Source: Amycolatopsis alba DSM 44262 (GTDB lineage Bacteria > Actinomycetota > Actinomycetes > Mycobacteriales > Pseudonocardiaceae). From it: a DNA stretch of 64,000 nt. Numbering within the stretch: the first letter of the stretch is position 1; the number at the start of each line of letters is the position of its first letter. The stretch spans positions 521,021-585,020 of the forward strand of contig NZ_KB913032.1 of assembly GCF_000384215.1 (NCBI RefSeq), given 5' to 3'. The notes beneath the pieces were generated by a model. That model made no database searches. It saw nothing but the letters and a program-made list of their open reading frames with translations, and had not been told where the DNA came from. Of this stretch, positions 26,562-34,412 are shown piece by piece. The position numbers and the translations under genes were made by a program.

Positions 26562-27815
26562 GTGTCCGAGACCTTTCTTCCCGAGTTGCCGCAGGAGTTG
26601 TGGCGTGCCGGCAAGCTGGAGCTTGCGCATGGTGTGCGGCAGTTCTTGCAGGTGATGCGGGTCGCCTGCGCCGGCCTGGGGCGGTATCTGGCGGAGGTGG
26701 AGTCTCGGGGCGCGAAAGACTTATACGGCTATGGGTCCACGATTACGTGGTTTGCTGATGTGGCGGGGTTGTCGTTTGGTGAGGCGCGGTCGGTGGTGAA
26801 TCAGGCGATCGCGTTGAACCCCACGCGGGCGTTGGATGGCAGTGAGGTTGCGGCGTTCGCGCCCGCCACTGCCGCTGTGGCGGCGGAGGGGCTGGTCGGG
26901 CACGAGCGGATCCAGCAGATCCTGGACATCCTGAGAAGGATCTTTGCGGACACGTCGGTCGAGGATCGGGAGTGTGCGGAGAAGATCCTCGCGACCCTCG
27001 CTCGTGACGCCGGGCCTCGGCAGCTGGCGAAGGCCGAGCAGGACCTGCTCGGCTGGCTCGACCCCGACGGCAACGAGCCCAAAGAGCCCGAACCTGCCGA
27101 GCCTCGCCGCGAGGTCACCCTGGAACGCCGCAAAGACGGGTTCTGGAAGCTGAACGGGTTGCTGGATGACGAGCTCGGGGCCCGGACGGCGGCCGCGCTG
27201 GAGGCGTACGCGACACCGCGCCCGGTGGACGAGTTCGGTCAGGCGGATCTGCGGACCAAGGCCGAACGCCAGGGTGACGCGTGGGCCGAACTTCTGGATC
27301 TGGCGATCGCGTGCCCGGACCAGCCCGGCACCAGCGGGTATCGCACCTTGGTGCACGTCACCATCGGCCTGGATGAGTTGAAGTCCGGTCTCGGGACCGC
27401 GTGCCTGGATTTTGTCGGGACGATGACCGCCCGCGACGCCCGGATGGCCGCCTGCGACTGCCTCATGCTCCCCGTCGTGCTGAGTGCCGCGGGCGAGCCG
27501 CTGGATGTGGGGCGTCTACGGCGGTTCGTCACGCCGGGACAGCGGCGGGCGTTGAACATCCGCGACGGAGGCTGCGCGTTCCCCGGTTGTCATCGAAGAC
27601 CCAAGAACTGCCATGCCCACCATATTGATCACTGGGCAGACGGCGGACCCACCGACCTCCGCAATCTGGTGCTGCTGTGCGGTTTTCATCATCGGTTGAT
27701 TCATCATGGTGATTGGCAAGTTCGGATGGCGGTCGACGGGTTACCGGAGTTCATCCCGCCCCAGTATCTGGACCCGCTCCGAAGATCTCGGCGCAACACC
27801 CTCCACCGCGTCTGA
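26562..27815 (+). CDS. DUF222/13E12-type HNH endonuclease, SOS-regulated
   Basis: A 417-aa protein. The N-terminal helical DUF222 domain (about 1-290) reads WRAGKLELAHGVRQFLQVMR, ITWFADVAGLSFGEARSVV.. and ARTAAALEAYA.. It is followed by a C-terminal HNH nuclease at about 355-400: CAFPGCHRRPKNCHAHHIDHW, then the Asn/His segment LVLLCGFHHRLIH, with both CxxC-type zinc ligands. I chose GTG 26562 because it lies 7 bases after a TATGAT -10 and clear of the LexA box; the upstream ATG 26532 is inside that box. These genes resemble the mycobacterial 13E12 repeat family, often linked to mobile DNA. It is the only intact gene in a decayed region. Confidence 0.88.
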   Translation: MSETFLPELPQELWRAGKLELAHGVRQFLQVMRVACAGLGRYLAEVESRGAKDLYGYGSTITWFADVAGLSFGEARSVVNQAIALNPTRALDGSEVAAFAPATAAVAAEGLVGHERIQQILDILRRIFADTSVEDRECAEKILATLARDAGPRQLAKAEQDLLGWLDPDGNEPKEPEPAEPRREVTLERRKDGFWKLNGLLDDELGARTAAALEAYATPRPVDEFGQADLRTKAERQGDAWAELLDLAIACPDQPGTSGYRTLVHVTIGLDELKSGLGTACLDFVGTMTARDARMAACDCLMLPVVLSAAGEPLDVGRLRRFVTPGQRRALNIRDGGCAFPGCHRRPKNCHAHHIDHWADGGPTDLRNLVLLCGFHHRLIHHGDWQVRMAVDGLPEFIPPQYLDPLRRSRRNTLHRV

Positions 27816-27829
27816 CCTTGCACGACCCC

Positions 27830-27865
27830 GAGGAGCCCGTCAGCCACACCGGCGACGGGCCCCTC
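27830..27865 (+). terminator. Terminator-like hairpin after HNH gene
   Basis: GAGGAGCCCGTC pairs with GACGGGCCCCTC with one G-A mismatch, around a 12-base loop, 14 bases after the stop of the HNH gene. There is no U-tract. Confidence 0.6.
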
Positions 27866-28009
27866 ACCATGCCCGGAACTGTTCAGCACCGGCGGAAACC
27901 CGAAGATCCACTGCGCCATTCGGGCGTATTCGCGCAGAAGCCCTCGTTTCTCTCTCCCCCTCCGGAGCAAGATCCTCCGTTCCGGACTTGGGAGGGGACG
28001 GAACGCATC

Positions 28010-28639
28010 ATGGTGAATCAGCCACGTGGCCCGGACGGCCGCTGGGTCAAATACAAGTACGGTGCGGGTGCGCTGGCCACGGCGGGAGTGGTCGTGGCCG
28101 CCACCAGCGGAATAGGCGGAGGAAGCGCTGCTTCTCTGGATTCCGCGGCGGGCCAGGCCTTCAAAGGCAAGAGTTCCAGCAAGAAATCCGCACAGCAGGG
28201 CCGTCATTCCGAAGCATGGCGACGGCTGGGCTGGCGCCAGCTCAGAAAAACAGCGAAGCGGGAACTGAAATGCGGACCGCATTCCTTCGGCGAAGTCCAG
28301 CGATTCTTCCTGCGCCATCCGTGTATCGATCTCGATCGCATGATCGTCACCGTCGCCGACGGGGCGGGAAACACCATCGCCGTGTCCGTCGCGTGGGTGA
28401 AGATGCCGAAAGCGGGTGAGGCGAGCGAGCTGAAACGGCTCATCGACAAGGACGGTAGCGGCAATGTCGCGCTCTATGGCGAAGCACGGCACGGAGCCCG
28501 GTTCACCGGCAAGAACTACGACTCCCGCTTGACCAAGAAGCTGGTCGTGATCGCCGAGTCCGCTCCCGTCACCGGACGGCCGAGCGAAGCGACGTTGGAG
28601 ACCGCCGTCGAAGTCGCCGTCGAGTTCCCCGCACCTTGA
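28010..28639 (+). CDS. Uncharacterised protein with N-terminal membrane segment
   Basis: A 209-aa protein. A short N-terminus (VNQPRGPDGRWVKYKYGAG) leads to a hydrophobic helix at about 20-38 (ALATAGVVVAATSGIGG), then a Lys/Ser/Gln-rich linker. A compact basic domain from about 65 to 209 follows (RRLGWRQLRKTAKRELKCGPHSFGEVQRFFLRHPC, then MIVTVADGAGNTIAVSVAWVKM). GGGAGGGG lies 12 bases before the ATG, somewhat far. It probably faces the outside, anchored by the N-terminal helix. I recognise no family. It lies between the HNH gene and a helicase stub. Confidence 0.65.
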   Translation: MVNQPRGPDGRWVKYKYGAGALATAGVVVAATSGIGGGSAASLDSAAGQAFKGKSSSKKSAQQGRHSEAWRRLGWRQLRKTAKRELKCGPHSFGEVQRFFLRHPCIDLDRMIVTVADGAGNTIAVSVAWVKMPKAGEASELKRLIDKDGSGNVALYGEARHGARFTGKNYDSRLTKKLVVIAESAPVTGRPSEATLETAVEVAVEFPAP

Positions 28640-28734
28640 TCCCGCCACCGAACGGAACGGACCACCTGCGAGCAGGAGCGAACACGTCAGAAGGCGGCTC
28701 GAAACCCAAGCGAGGCAGCTGATCGAGCGCACCT

Positions 28735-29350
28735 TCACCGGAGGTCTATCCCGGCGGCTGGCGGCTGTCCGACGCCGGCATCCCCGGTCCAGGGCCGCGG
28801 CGAGATCCTGAAGGTCAACTACCGCAACCGCGCCGAGGTGCTGGGCTTCGCGCAGCGCTTCGACGCGAAGAACCGGGTGGACGACCTCGACGGCGCGGAC
28901 GGTGTCGCCCTGCGCGCGGCCGAGTCGGCCAGCGCCGGAGGAACCACCGGCACCTGGCGCGGCACCTCGCGCGATCTTCCCGGCGCGCTGGTCGACGCCG
29001 TCCGCGGGCTGCCGGGCCGCCGGGATCACTCGGCGCTGATCGTCTTCCAGCACAAGGATCTGCCCCGGTGCACCGAAATCCTGCGCGCGGCGGGGATTCC
29101 CACGCTGACGTTGGAGAAATACACCGGCGAAGCCGACGGCAAGCTCAAGATCGGCACCGTGCACCGCGCCAAGGGGCTCGACTTCCAGACTGTGCTCGTA
29201 CTGGAGAACGCGCACGAGAACGGCGCCGGGCCGCAGGCCGAAGAGGAACGCCGCGAGCTGCGCGGCAGGCAGCACCTGGTCGCGGCGACCCGTGCCCGTG
29301 ACTTCCTCTGGTGGGGCGTGCTCGACAGCGAGTCATCAGTCACCGAATAA
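28735..29350 (+). pseudogene. UvrD/Rep-type helicase C-terminal fragment
   Basis: The 3' stub of a superfamily I helicase. An early part reads VYPGGWRLSDAGIP. An extra G near 28791 breaks the frame before VQGRGEILKVNYRNRAEVLGFA (motif IV region). From there the frame is open to 29350 and includes KIGTVHRAKGLDFQTVLVLE (motif V) and LVAATRARDFLWWGVL (motif VI). Walker A and motifs Ia-III are absent, so it cannot be an active helicase. The 513 bases after ATG 28838 could still be translated, but I call this a pseudogene. Confidence 0.8.
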
Positions 29351-29360
29351 TTTTTTTGTC

Positions 29361-29390
29361 TTGACAACTTGAACCTTCGGACGGTTAGCT
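29361..29390 (+). promoter_or_regulatory. Sigma70-type promoter before DUF1801 gene
   Basis: TTGACA (29361-29366) and TTAGCT (29385-29390) have an 18-bp spacer, 30 bp before the DUF1801 ATG. They follow a run of eight T that is unusual in this genome. The -35 is a perfect consensus match. Confidence 0.55.
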
Positions 29391-29419
29391 GAGCGCACAC
29401 CGACCGAAGGGATCCACTC

Positions 29420-29797
29420 ATGGCCAAGTTCGCGAACGTCGACGACTACCTCGCCGCCCTGCCCGAGGGCCTGCGCGAGGTCGCCACCGCGCTGCGCCCG
29501 ATCGTCAACGCCGCCCTCCCCGGCTCCATCGAGACGATGTACCACGCCTCCCCCACCTGGAGCGCGGGCGAAGCCGTGGGCAAAAACCTCGTCTGCCTGG
29601 TGAAGGCGTACTCGTCGTACGTCACTTTCGCCCTGTGGAAGGGGCAGCTCGTCGACGACGAGTCCGGCAGGCTCGAAGCGAGCGCGCGGGAGATGGCGCA
29701 CGTCAAGCTGCGTTCGGTCGACGACATCGACGCCGACTTGTTCACCGGCTGGCTCAAGCAGGCACGAGACCTCGAAGTCCCCGCGACGGCGCGATGA
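29420..29797 (+). CDS. DUF1801 (YdhG-like) domain protein
   Basis: A 125-aa soluble protein with the DUF1801 pattern: VDDYLAALPEGLREVATALRPIVNAALPGSIETMYHASPTW, then VCLVKAYSSYVTFALWKGQLV, then AHVKLRSVDDIDADLFTGWLKQA. This is a small alpha/beta domain of unclear function, often near stress genes. GAAGGGATC precedes the ATG. It has its own promoter at 29361-29390. It is followed after 28 bp by the YchJ-like gene. Confidence 0.85.
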   Translation: MAKFANVDDYLAALPEGLREVATALRPIVNAALPGSIETMYHASPTWSAGEAVGKNLVCLVKAYSSYVTFALWKGQLVDDESGRLEASAREMAHVKLRSVDDIDADLFTGWLKQARDLEVPATAR

Positions 29798-29825
29798 CCC
29801 GAACAGCGGTGACACAATCAGCGAC

Positions 29826-30218
29826 GTGCCTGTGATCACTGACGAATCCCGTTGCCCGTGCGGCCTCGGCGAGCCCTACGGCGCTTGCTGCGGCCGGTTC
29901 CACCGGGGAACCGCGACGGCGCCGACCGCCGAACTCCTGATGCGGTCGCGGTTCAGCGCGTTCGCCGTCGGCGACACCGCGTACCTCACCGGGACCTGGC
30001 ATCCGAAGACCAGGCCCGCGGATCTCGAACTCGACCCAGGGCAGCGCTGGACGTTCCTGGAGATCCTCGGCAAGACCGGCGGCGGCCTGCTGGAGCACGA
30101 GGGCACCGTCGAGTTCCGGGCGCACTACCGGCAGGACCGCCGGGCCGGCAGCATGCACGAGAACAGCGGCTTTGTCCGCGTCGACGGCCAGTGGAGCTAC
30201 GTCGCGCCTGTCGGCTGA
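29826..30218 (+). CDS. YchJ-family (UPF0225) SEC-C motif protein
   Basis: A 130-aa protein. An N-terminal SEC-C-type zinc motif (CPCGLGEPYGACCGRFHRG, Cys residues at about 10-22) is followed by an NTF2-like fold: ELLMRSRFSAFAVGDTAYLTGTWHP, then TVEFRAHYRQD.., then GFVRVDGQWSYVA. This matches YchJ (UPF0225), a conserved protein of unknown function. The start is GTG 29826. It lies 28 bp after the DUF1801 gene, so the two are probably co-transcribed. Confidence 0.9.
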   Translation: MPVITDESRCPCGLGEPYGACCGRFHRGTATAPTAELLMRSRFSAFAVGDTAYLTGTWHPKTRPADLELDPGQRWTFLEILGKTGGGLLEHEGTVEFRAHYRQDRRAGSMHENSGFVRVDGQWSYVAPVG

Positions 30219-30283
30219 CCACTGACGAACCCGGTGTAAGGGTCTGTTCCCCGCGCGAAGTGGCGGCTACTATCTCCTCCAAC

Positions 30284-30308
30284 ATTGTTAGGGAACTTTC
30301 TTAACAAT
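30284..30308 (+). promoter_or_regulatory. Extended palindrome upstream of csxA, putative CsnR-type operator
   Basis: The site reads ATTGTTA-N11-TAACAAT with an inner TTAGGGAACTTTCTTAA. The inner part resembles the AGGAAA-N-TTTCCT box that, as I recall, is bound by the ROK repressor CsnR upstream of actinobacterial chitosanase genes. A possible -10 TACTAT lies at 30268-30273, so the site would sit at or just after the transcription start. Confidence 0.65.
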
Positions 30309-30350
30309 TTCCGCCCAGGTCCGCCGCCGTGTGCCCAAGGAGGCGCGCTC

Positions 30351-33300
30351 GTGAGTTTTCGGCAGAAGAGAACCCGGATCCCGTTACTGGCCTTGACCGT
30401 CACCGCGCTGGCCGCCGCGGTCTGCGGGGTGACCACCGCTCCCGCCGCGACCGGCGCGGAAGTGGCCGTGCCGCTGTCCGTCGGCGCCGCCGCGGGCAAC
30501 GCCACCCCGATCCCCGGCTACGTGATCCAGTCCTCGGCACAGGTCAGCGATGACTCGGCGGTGTCGAAGCCGGGCTTCCCCACCACCGGCTGGTACCCGG
30601 TGTCGTCGCGCTCGACCGTCTACGCCGGACTGCTGCAGAACGGCAAGTACGCCGACCCGTTCTACTCGACGAACATGAAGAACGTCCCGACGGCGCAGTT
30701 CTCCGTGCCGTGGTGGTACCGCACCGACCTGACCGTCGAGGACACCTCGCAGCGGACGTACCTCGACTTCAGCGGCGTGCTCTCGAAGGCCGACGTCTGG
30801 GTCAACGGCACCAAGATCGCGACGAAGGACCAGGTCAACGGCGCCTACACCCGCCACGACCTCGACATCACCGCTAACGTCCGCCAGGGCGCCAACAGCA
30901 TCGCGTTCAAGGTCTACCCCAACGATCCCAACAACGACCTCTCGATGGGCTGGATCGACTGGGCGCAGACCCCGCCGGACCAGAACATGGGCATCGTGCG
31001 GGACGTCCTCGTCCGGCGCAGCGGCCCGGTCGCGCTGCGCAGCGCGCACGTGATCCAGAAGCTGAACTCGGCGCTCGACCACGCGGATCTCACGGCGAAG
31101 GCCGACGTCCGCAACGACTCGGCGAACGCGGTGCAGGCCACCGTCGCCGGCACGGTCGCGGGCAAGCCGGTCAGCCAGACCGTTTCGCTGGCCGCGAAGG
31201 AACGCAAGACCGTCACCTTCCCGGTCGTCGGCCTGGACAACCCGAACGTGTGGTGGCCCGCCGGGATGGGCAGCCAGCACCGGTACGACCTCGACCTGAC
31301 GGCGAGTGTCGGCGGCGCCGCGTCCGACGCCGCGAAGTCGAAGTTCGGTGTCCGTGACGTCAAGGCGACGCTGAACTCCAGCGGCGGACGGCAGTACAGC
31401 GTCAACGGCAAGCCGCTGCTGATCCGCGGCGGCGGCTACACGCCGGACCTGTTCCTCCGCTGGAACGAGACCGCGGCGGCCGACAAGCTCAAGTACGTGC
31501 TGAACCTCGGGCTCAACACGGTCCGGCTGGAAGGCCACATCGAACCGGACGAGTTCTTCGACATCGCCGACGACCTCGGCGTGCTGACGATGCCCGGCTG
31601 GGAATGCTGCGACAAGTGGGAAGGCCAGGTCAACGGCGAGGAGAAGGGCGAGCCGTGGGTCGAGTCGGACTACCCGATCGCCAAGGCGTCGATGTTCTCC
31701 GAGGCCGAGCGCCTGCGTGACCACCCGAGCGTCATCTCCTTCCACATCGGCAGCGACTTCGCGCCGGACAAGCGGATCGAGCAGGGCTACCTCGACGCGA
31801 TGAAGGCGGCCGACTTCGCTCCCCCGGTGATCCCGGCGGCGTCCGCGAGGCCGTCCCCCATCACCGGCGCTTCCGGCATGAAGATGAACGGCCCGTACGA
31901 CTACGTGCCGCCGGTGTACTGGTACGACAAGTCGCAGAAGGACCGCGGCGGCGCGTGGAGCTTCAACTCCGAGACCAGTGCGGGCGTCGACATCCCGACG
32001 ATGGACACCCTGAAGCGGATGATGTCGGCCAGTGAGCTCGAAACGATGTGGAAGAACCCGTCGGCCGCGCAGTACCACCGCTCGTCCTCGGCGACCTTCG
32101 GGAACCTGAAGCTGTTCGGCAACGCGCTCACCAAGCGCTACGGCGCGCCCGCGGACCTGAACGACTTCGTGCGGAAGGCGCAGCTCTCGCAGTACGAGAA
32201 CGTCCGGGCCGAGTTCGAGTCGCACTCGCGCAACTACACGGACTCGTCCAACCCGTCGACCGGGTTGATCTACTGGATGCTCAACAGCCCGTGGACTTCG
32301 CTGCACTGGCAGCTGTTCGACGCCTACATGGACCAGAACGGCGCGTACTACGGGGCGAAGAAGGCCAACGAGCCGCTGCACATCCAGTATTCGCACGACA
32401 ACCGCTCGGTCGTGGTGATCAACCAGACGTCGAACGCGGCGAGCGGGCTGACGGCGACCACGAAGCTGTACAACCTCGACGGCACCGAGAAGTACAGCAA
32501 CACCAAGACCGGGCTGTCGGTCGGCGCGCTGGGCGCCAAGGCCACCGCGGTCACCGTCCCGGCGGTGAGCGGCCTTTCGTCGACCTATCTGGCGAAGCTG
32601 GTGCTCACCGACTCGTCCGGAAAGGAGGTGAGCCGGAACGTGTACTGGCTCTCCACCAAGGCGGACACGCTGAACTGGGGCGGCAGCGACTGGTACTACA
32701 CGCCGCAGTCGGCCTACGCCGATCTGTCCGGGCTGAAGAACCTCGGCCAGTCCGCCGTCAGCGCGACGGCGAAGTCGGTCGCCGGTGCCGACGGCACCAC
32801 CACGACGACGGTGACGCTGAAGAACACCTCGGGCGGCAAGCTCCCGGCGTTCTACGTCGATTCGAAGGTCGTGGACGCCTCGGGCAAGCCGGTGCTCCCG
32901 GTCGAGTGGAACGACAACGCGGTGAGCCTGTGGCCGGGTGAAACGACCACGCTGACCGCGAAGTACCGCACGGCCGACCTCAAGGGCTCCAAGCCTTCGG
33001 TGCGGGTCTCGGGCTGGAACACCGGCACGCAGACCGTTCCGGCCGACGGTTCGGGCCCCGGTCCGAACAACCCGGTGGACTACCAGGCCGAGGACGCCAC
33101 GGTCGTCCAGGGCGCGGTGGAGTCCAACCACGCCGGGTTCACCGGCAGCGGGTTCGTCAACTACGACAACGTGGCGGGCAGCTCGGTCGAGTGGACGGTG
33201 AACGTACCGGCCGCGGGCACCTACGACGTCGTCGTCCGGTACGCCAACGGGACGGCGGCGGACCGGCCGCTGGACTTCTCCGTCAACGGCTCGATCGGCG

Positions 33301-33449
33301 CGTCCGGTGTCGGCTTCGGCGGCACCGGGGCCTGGCCGAACTGGACGACGAGAACCGTCAAGATGACCTTGGCGGCGGGGACCAACAAGATCAAGGCGGT
33401 CGCCACCACGGCGAACGGCGGTCCCAACGTCGACAAGATCACCGTCTAG
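30351..33449 (+). CDS. csxA: Exo-beta-D-glucosaminidase CsxA (GH2, CBM35)
   Basis: A 1032-aa secreted enzyme releasing glucosamine from the non-reducing end of chitosan oligosaccharides. GTG 30351 follows AAGGAGG and gives exactly the precursor length I recall for A. orientalis CsxA. A signal/pro region covers about 1-46. The GH2 sandwich, immunoglobulin-like and TIM-barrel domains follow, with D469 (HIGSDF) and E541 (NSETSAG) at the published catalytic positions. A C-terminal CBM35 spans about 905-1032 (VDYQAEDATVVQGAVES...NVDKITV). It diverges from my memory of the published protein by scattered substitutions, so this is a close relative. A CsnR-like operator lies upstream and a strong hairpin downstream. 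Confidence 0.97.
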   Translation: MSFRQKRTRIPLLALTVTALAAAVCGVTTAPAATGAEVAVPLSVGAAAGNATPIPGYVIQSSAQVSDDSAVSKPGFPTTGWYPVSSRSTVYAGLLQNGKYADPFYSTNMKNVPTAQFSVPWWYRTDLTVEDTSQRTYLDFSGVLSKADVWVNGTKIATKDQVNGAYTRHDLDITANVRQGANSIAFKVYPNDPNNDLSMGWIDWAQTPPDQNMGIVRDVLVRRSGPVALRSAHVIQKLNSALDHADLTAKADVRNDSANAVQATVAGTVAGKPVSQTVSLAAKERKTVTFPVVGLDNPNVWWPAGMGSQHRYDLDLTASVGGAASDAAKSKFGVRDVKATLNSSGGRQYSVNGKPLLIRGGGYTPDLFLRWNETAAADKLKYVLNLGLNTVRLEGHIEPDEFFDIADDLGVLTMPGWECCDKWEGQVNGEEKGEPWVESDYPIAKASMFSEAERLRDHPSVISFHIGSDFAPDKRIEQGYLDAMKAADFAPPVIPAASARPSPITGASGMKMNGPYDYVPPVYWYDKSQKDRGGAWSFNSETSAGVDIPTMDTLKRMMSASELETMWKNPSAAQYHRSSSATFGNLKLFGNALTKRYGAPADLNDFVRKAQLSQYENVRAEFESHSRNYTDSSNPSTGLIYWMLNSPWTSLHWQLFDAYMDQNGAYYGAKKANEPLHIQYSHDNRSVVVINQTSNAASGLTATTKLYNLDGTEKYSNTKTGLSVGALGAKATAVTVPAVSGLSSTYLAKLVLTDSSGKEVSRNVYWLSTKADTLNWGGSDWYYTPQSAYADLSGLKNLGQSAVSATAKSVAGADGTTTTTVTLKNTSGGKLPAFYVDSKVVDASGKPVLPVEWNDNAVSLWPGETTTLTAKYRTADLKGSKPSVRVSGWNTGTQTVPADGSGPGPNNPVDYQAEDATVVQGAVESNHAGFTGSGFVNYDNVAGSSVEWTVNVPAAGTYDVVVRYANGTAADRPLDFSVNGSIGASGVGFGGTGAWPNWTTRTVKMTLAAGTNKIKAVATTANGGPNVDKITV

Positions 33450-33458
33450 ACGCTGTCC

Positions 33459-33492
33459 AAGGCCCCCTTCGCCGCCCGGCGAAGGGGGCCTT
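33459..33492 (+). terminator. Terminator of csxA
   Basis: A perfect 15-bp stem AAGGCCCCCTTCGCC / GGCGAAGGGGGCCTT with a 4-base loop, ten bases after the csxA stop. It shares the AAGGCCCCCTT core with the hairpin at 10918. Confidence 0.88.
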
Positions 33493-33523
33493 TCCGCGTT
33501 CAGGCGTGGGTTACGCTTTCCGG

Positions 33524-33973
33524 GTGACCGGACAGCGTGACCCAGGCCCGCGCCTGCGAGACCTCGCGATGCTGCGGCGCGTCCGCGACCGGATCGACCG
33601 CGACTACGCGCAGCCGCTGGACGTCGAGGCGCTGGCGCGCGGCGTGCACGTCTCGGCCGGGCACCTGAGCCGGGAATTCCGCGCCGCTTACGGTGAATCG
33701 CCCTACAGCTACCTGATGACCCGCCGGATCGAGCGGGCCATGATGCTGCTGCGGCGCGGGGACATGTCGGTCACCGAGGTCTGCTTCGACGTCGGTTTCT
33801 CGTCGCTGGGCACCTTCAGCACGCGGTTCTCCGAGCTGGTCGGGATCTCGCCAAGCGCCTACCGCAAGCAAGCGGCGGAAGAGGGCCGCGGCATGCCCGG
33901 CTGCGTCGTCAAACAGGTCATGCGGCCGATCAGGAATAGAGAAGCGGCATCGCCGCGCCCCGACCTACCTTGA
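33524..33973 (+). CDS. AraC-family HTH regulator (short)
   Basis: A 149-aa protein that is essentially a single AraC DNA-binding domain (about 15-120). It has two HTH motifs: LDVEALARGVHVSAGHLSREFRAAYGESPYSYLMTRRIERAMMLLRRGD and SVTEVCFDVGFSSLGTFSTRFSELVGISPSAYRK. No ligand domain is present. GTG 33524 is the first sensible start after the csxA terminator. Five bases separate its stop from the ATG of the VOC-family gene. Such pairs usually have the VOC protein as effector-linked partner. Confidence 0.88.
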   Translation: MTGQRDPGPRLRDLAMLRRVRDRIDRDYAQPLDVEALARGVHVSAGHLSREFRAAYGESPYSYLMTRRIERAMMLLRRGDMSVTEVCFDVGFSSLGTFSTRFSELVGISPSAYRKQAAEEGRGMPGCVVKQVMRPIRNREAASPRPDLP

Positions 33974-33978
33974 GTCGC

Positions 33979-34374
33979 ATGATCCTGTCGATTCACGCGT
34001 CCTTCCTCCCCGCCGACGATCTCGAAGCTTCGCTCTCCTTTTATCGCGACATCCTGGGCTTCGAAGTGCGGGACGACGGTCCGCACCGGGTCGCCGTCGG
34101 CCCGCCGGGACAGCCGCGGACGTCGATCGTGCTCCGGTCCCCGGCCGCTGATCCGGAGCTCACCGGCGAGGAACGCGCCACGGTCGCCGAACTGATGGCC
34201 AAAGGGACGTACGGGACCATCGTGCTGTCCACTTCGGACCTGATCGAGACCTTCGACCGGATCCAGGCGACCGGTGCCGACGTCGTCCAGGAACCGCTGG
34301 AGCACCCCTACGGCGTACGCGACTGCGCTTTCCGCGACCCGGCGGGGAACCTGGTGCGTATCGAACAGCGGTAG
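33979..34374 (+). CDS. VOC-family (glyoxalase/dioxygenase-like) protein
   Basis: A 131-aa vicinal-oxygen-chelate fold protein with two beta-alpha-beta-beta-beta modules: ASFLPADDLEASLSFYRDILGFEVRDDG..RVAVGPPG, and TYGTIVLSTSDLIETFDRIQATGADVVQEP..YGVRDCAFRDPAGNLVRIEQ. The C-terminal DPAGNLVRIE contains the usual metal-ligand Glu. It is co-transcribed with the AraC regulator. The substrate is unknown; related pairs act in antibiotic sequestration or detoxification. Confidence 0.9.
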   Translation: MILSIHASFLPADDLEASLSFYRDILGFEVRDDGPHRVAVGPPGQPRTSIVLRSPAADPELTGEERATVAELMAKGTYGTIVLSTSDLIETFDRIQATGADVVQEPLEHPYGVRDCAFRDPAGNLVRIEQR

Positions 34375-34412
34375 CCGCCCCCTCGGTGCGCGCGCACCGG
34401 GGCTTCCGGGTG

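Noticed and set aside
28838..29350. Independent small ATPase gene
   Set aside because: It has helicase motifs IV-VI only, no Walker A, and a frameshifted upstream part, so it is a helicase stub.
30384..33131. Very long minus-strand open frame (over 900 codons) opposite csxA
   Set aside because: It is antisense to a gene with known catalytic residues. Its sequence is Arg/Val/Gly-rich with no motifs, as expected from a G/C third-position shadow.
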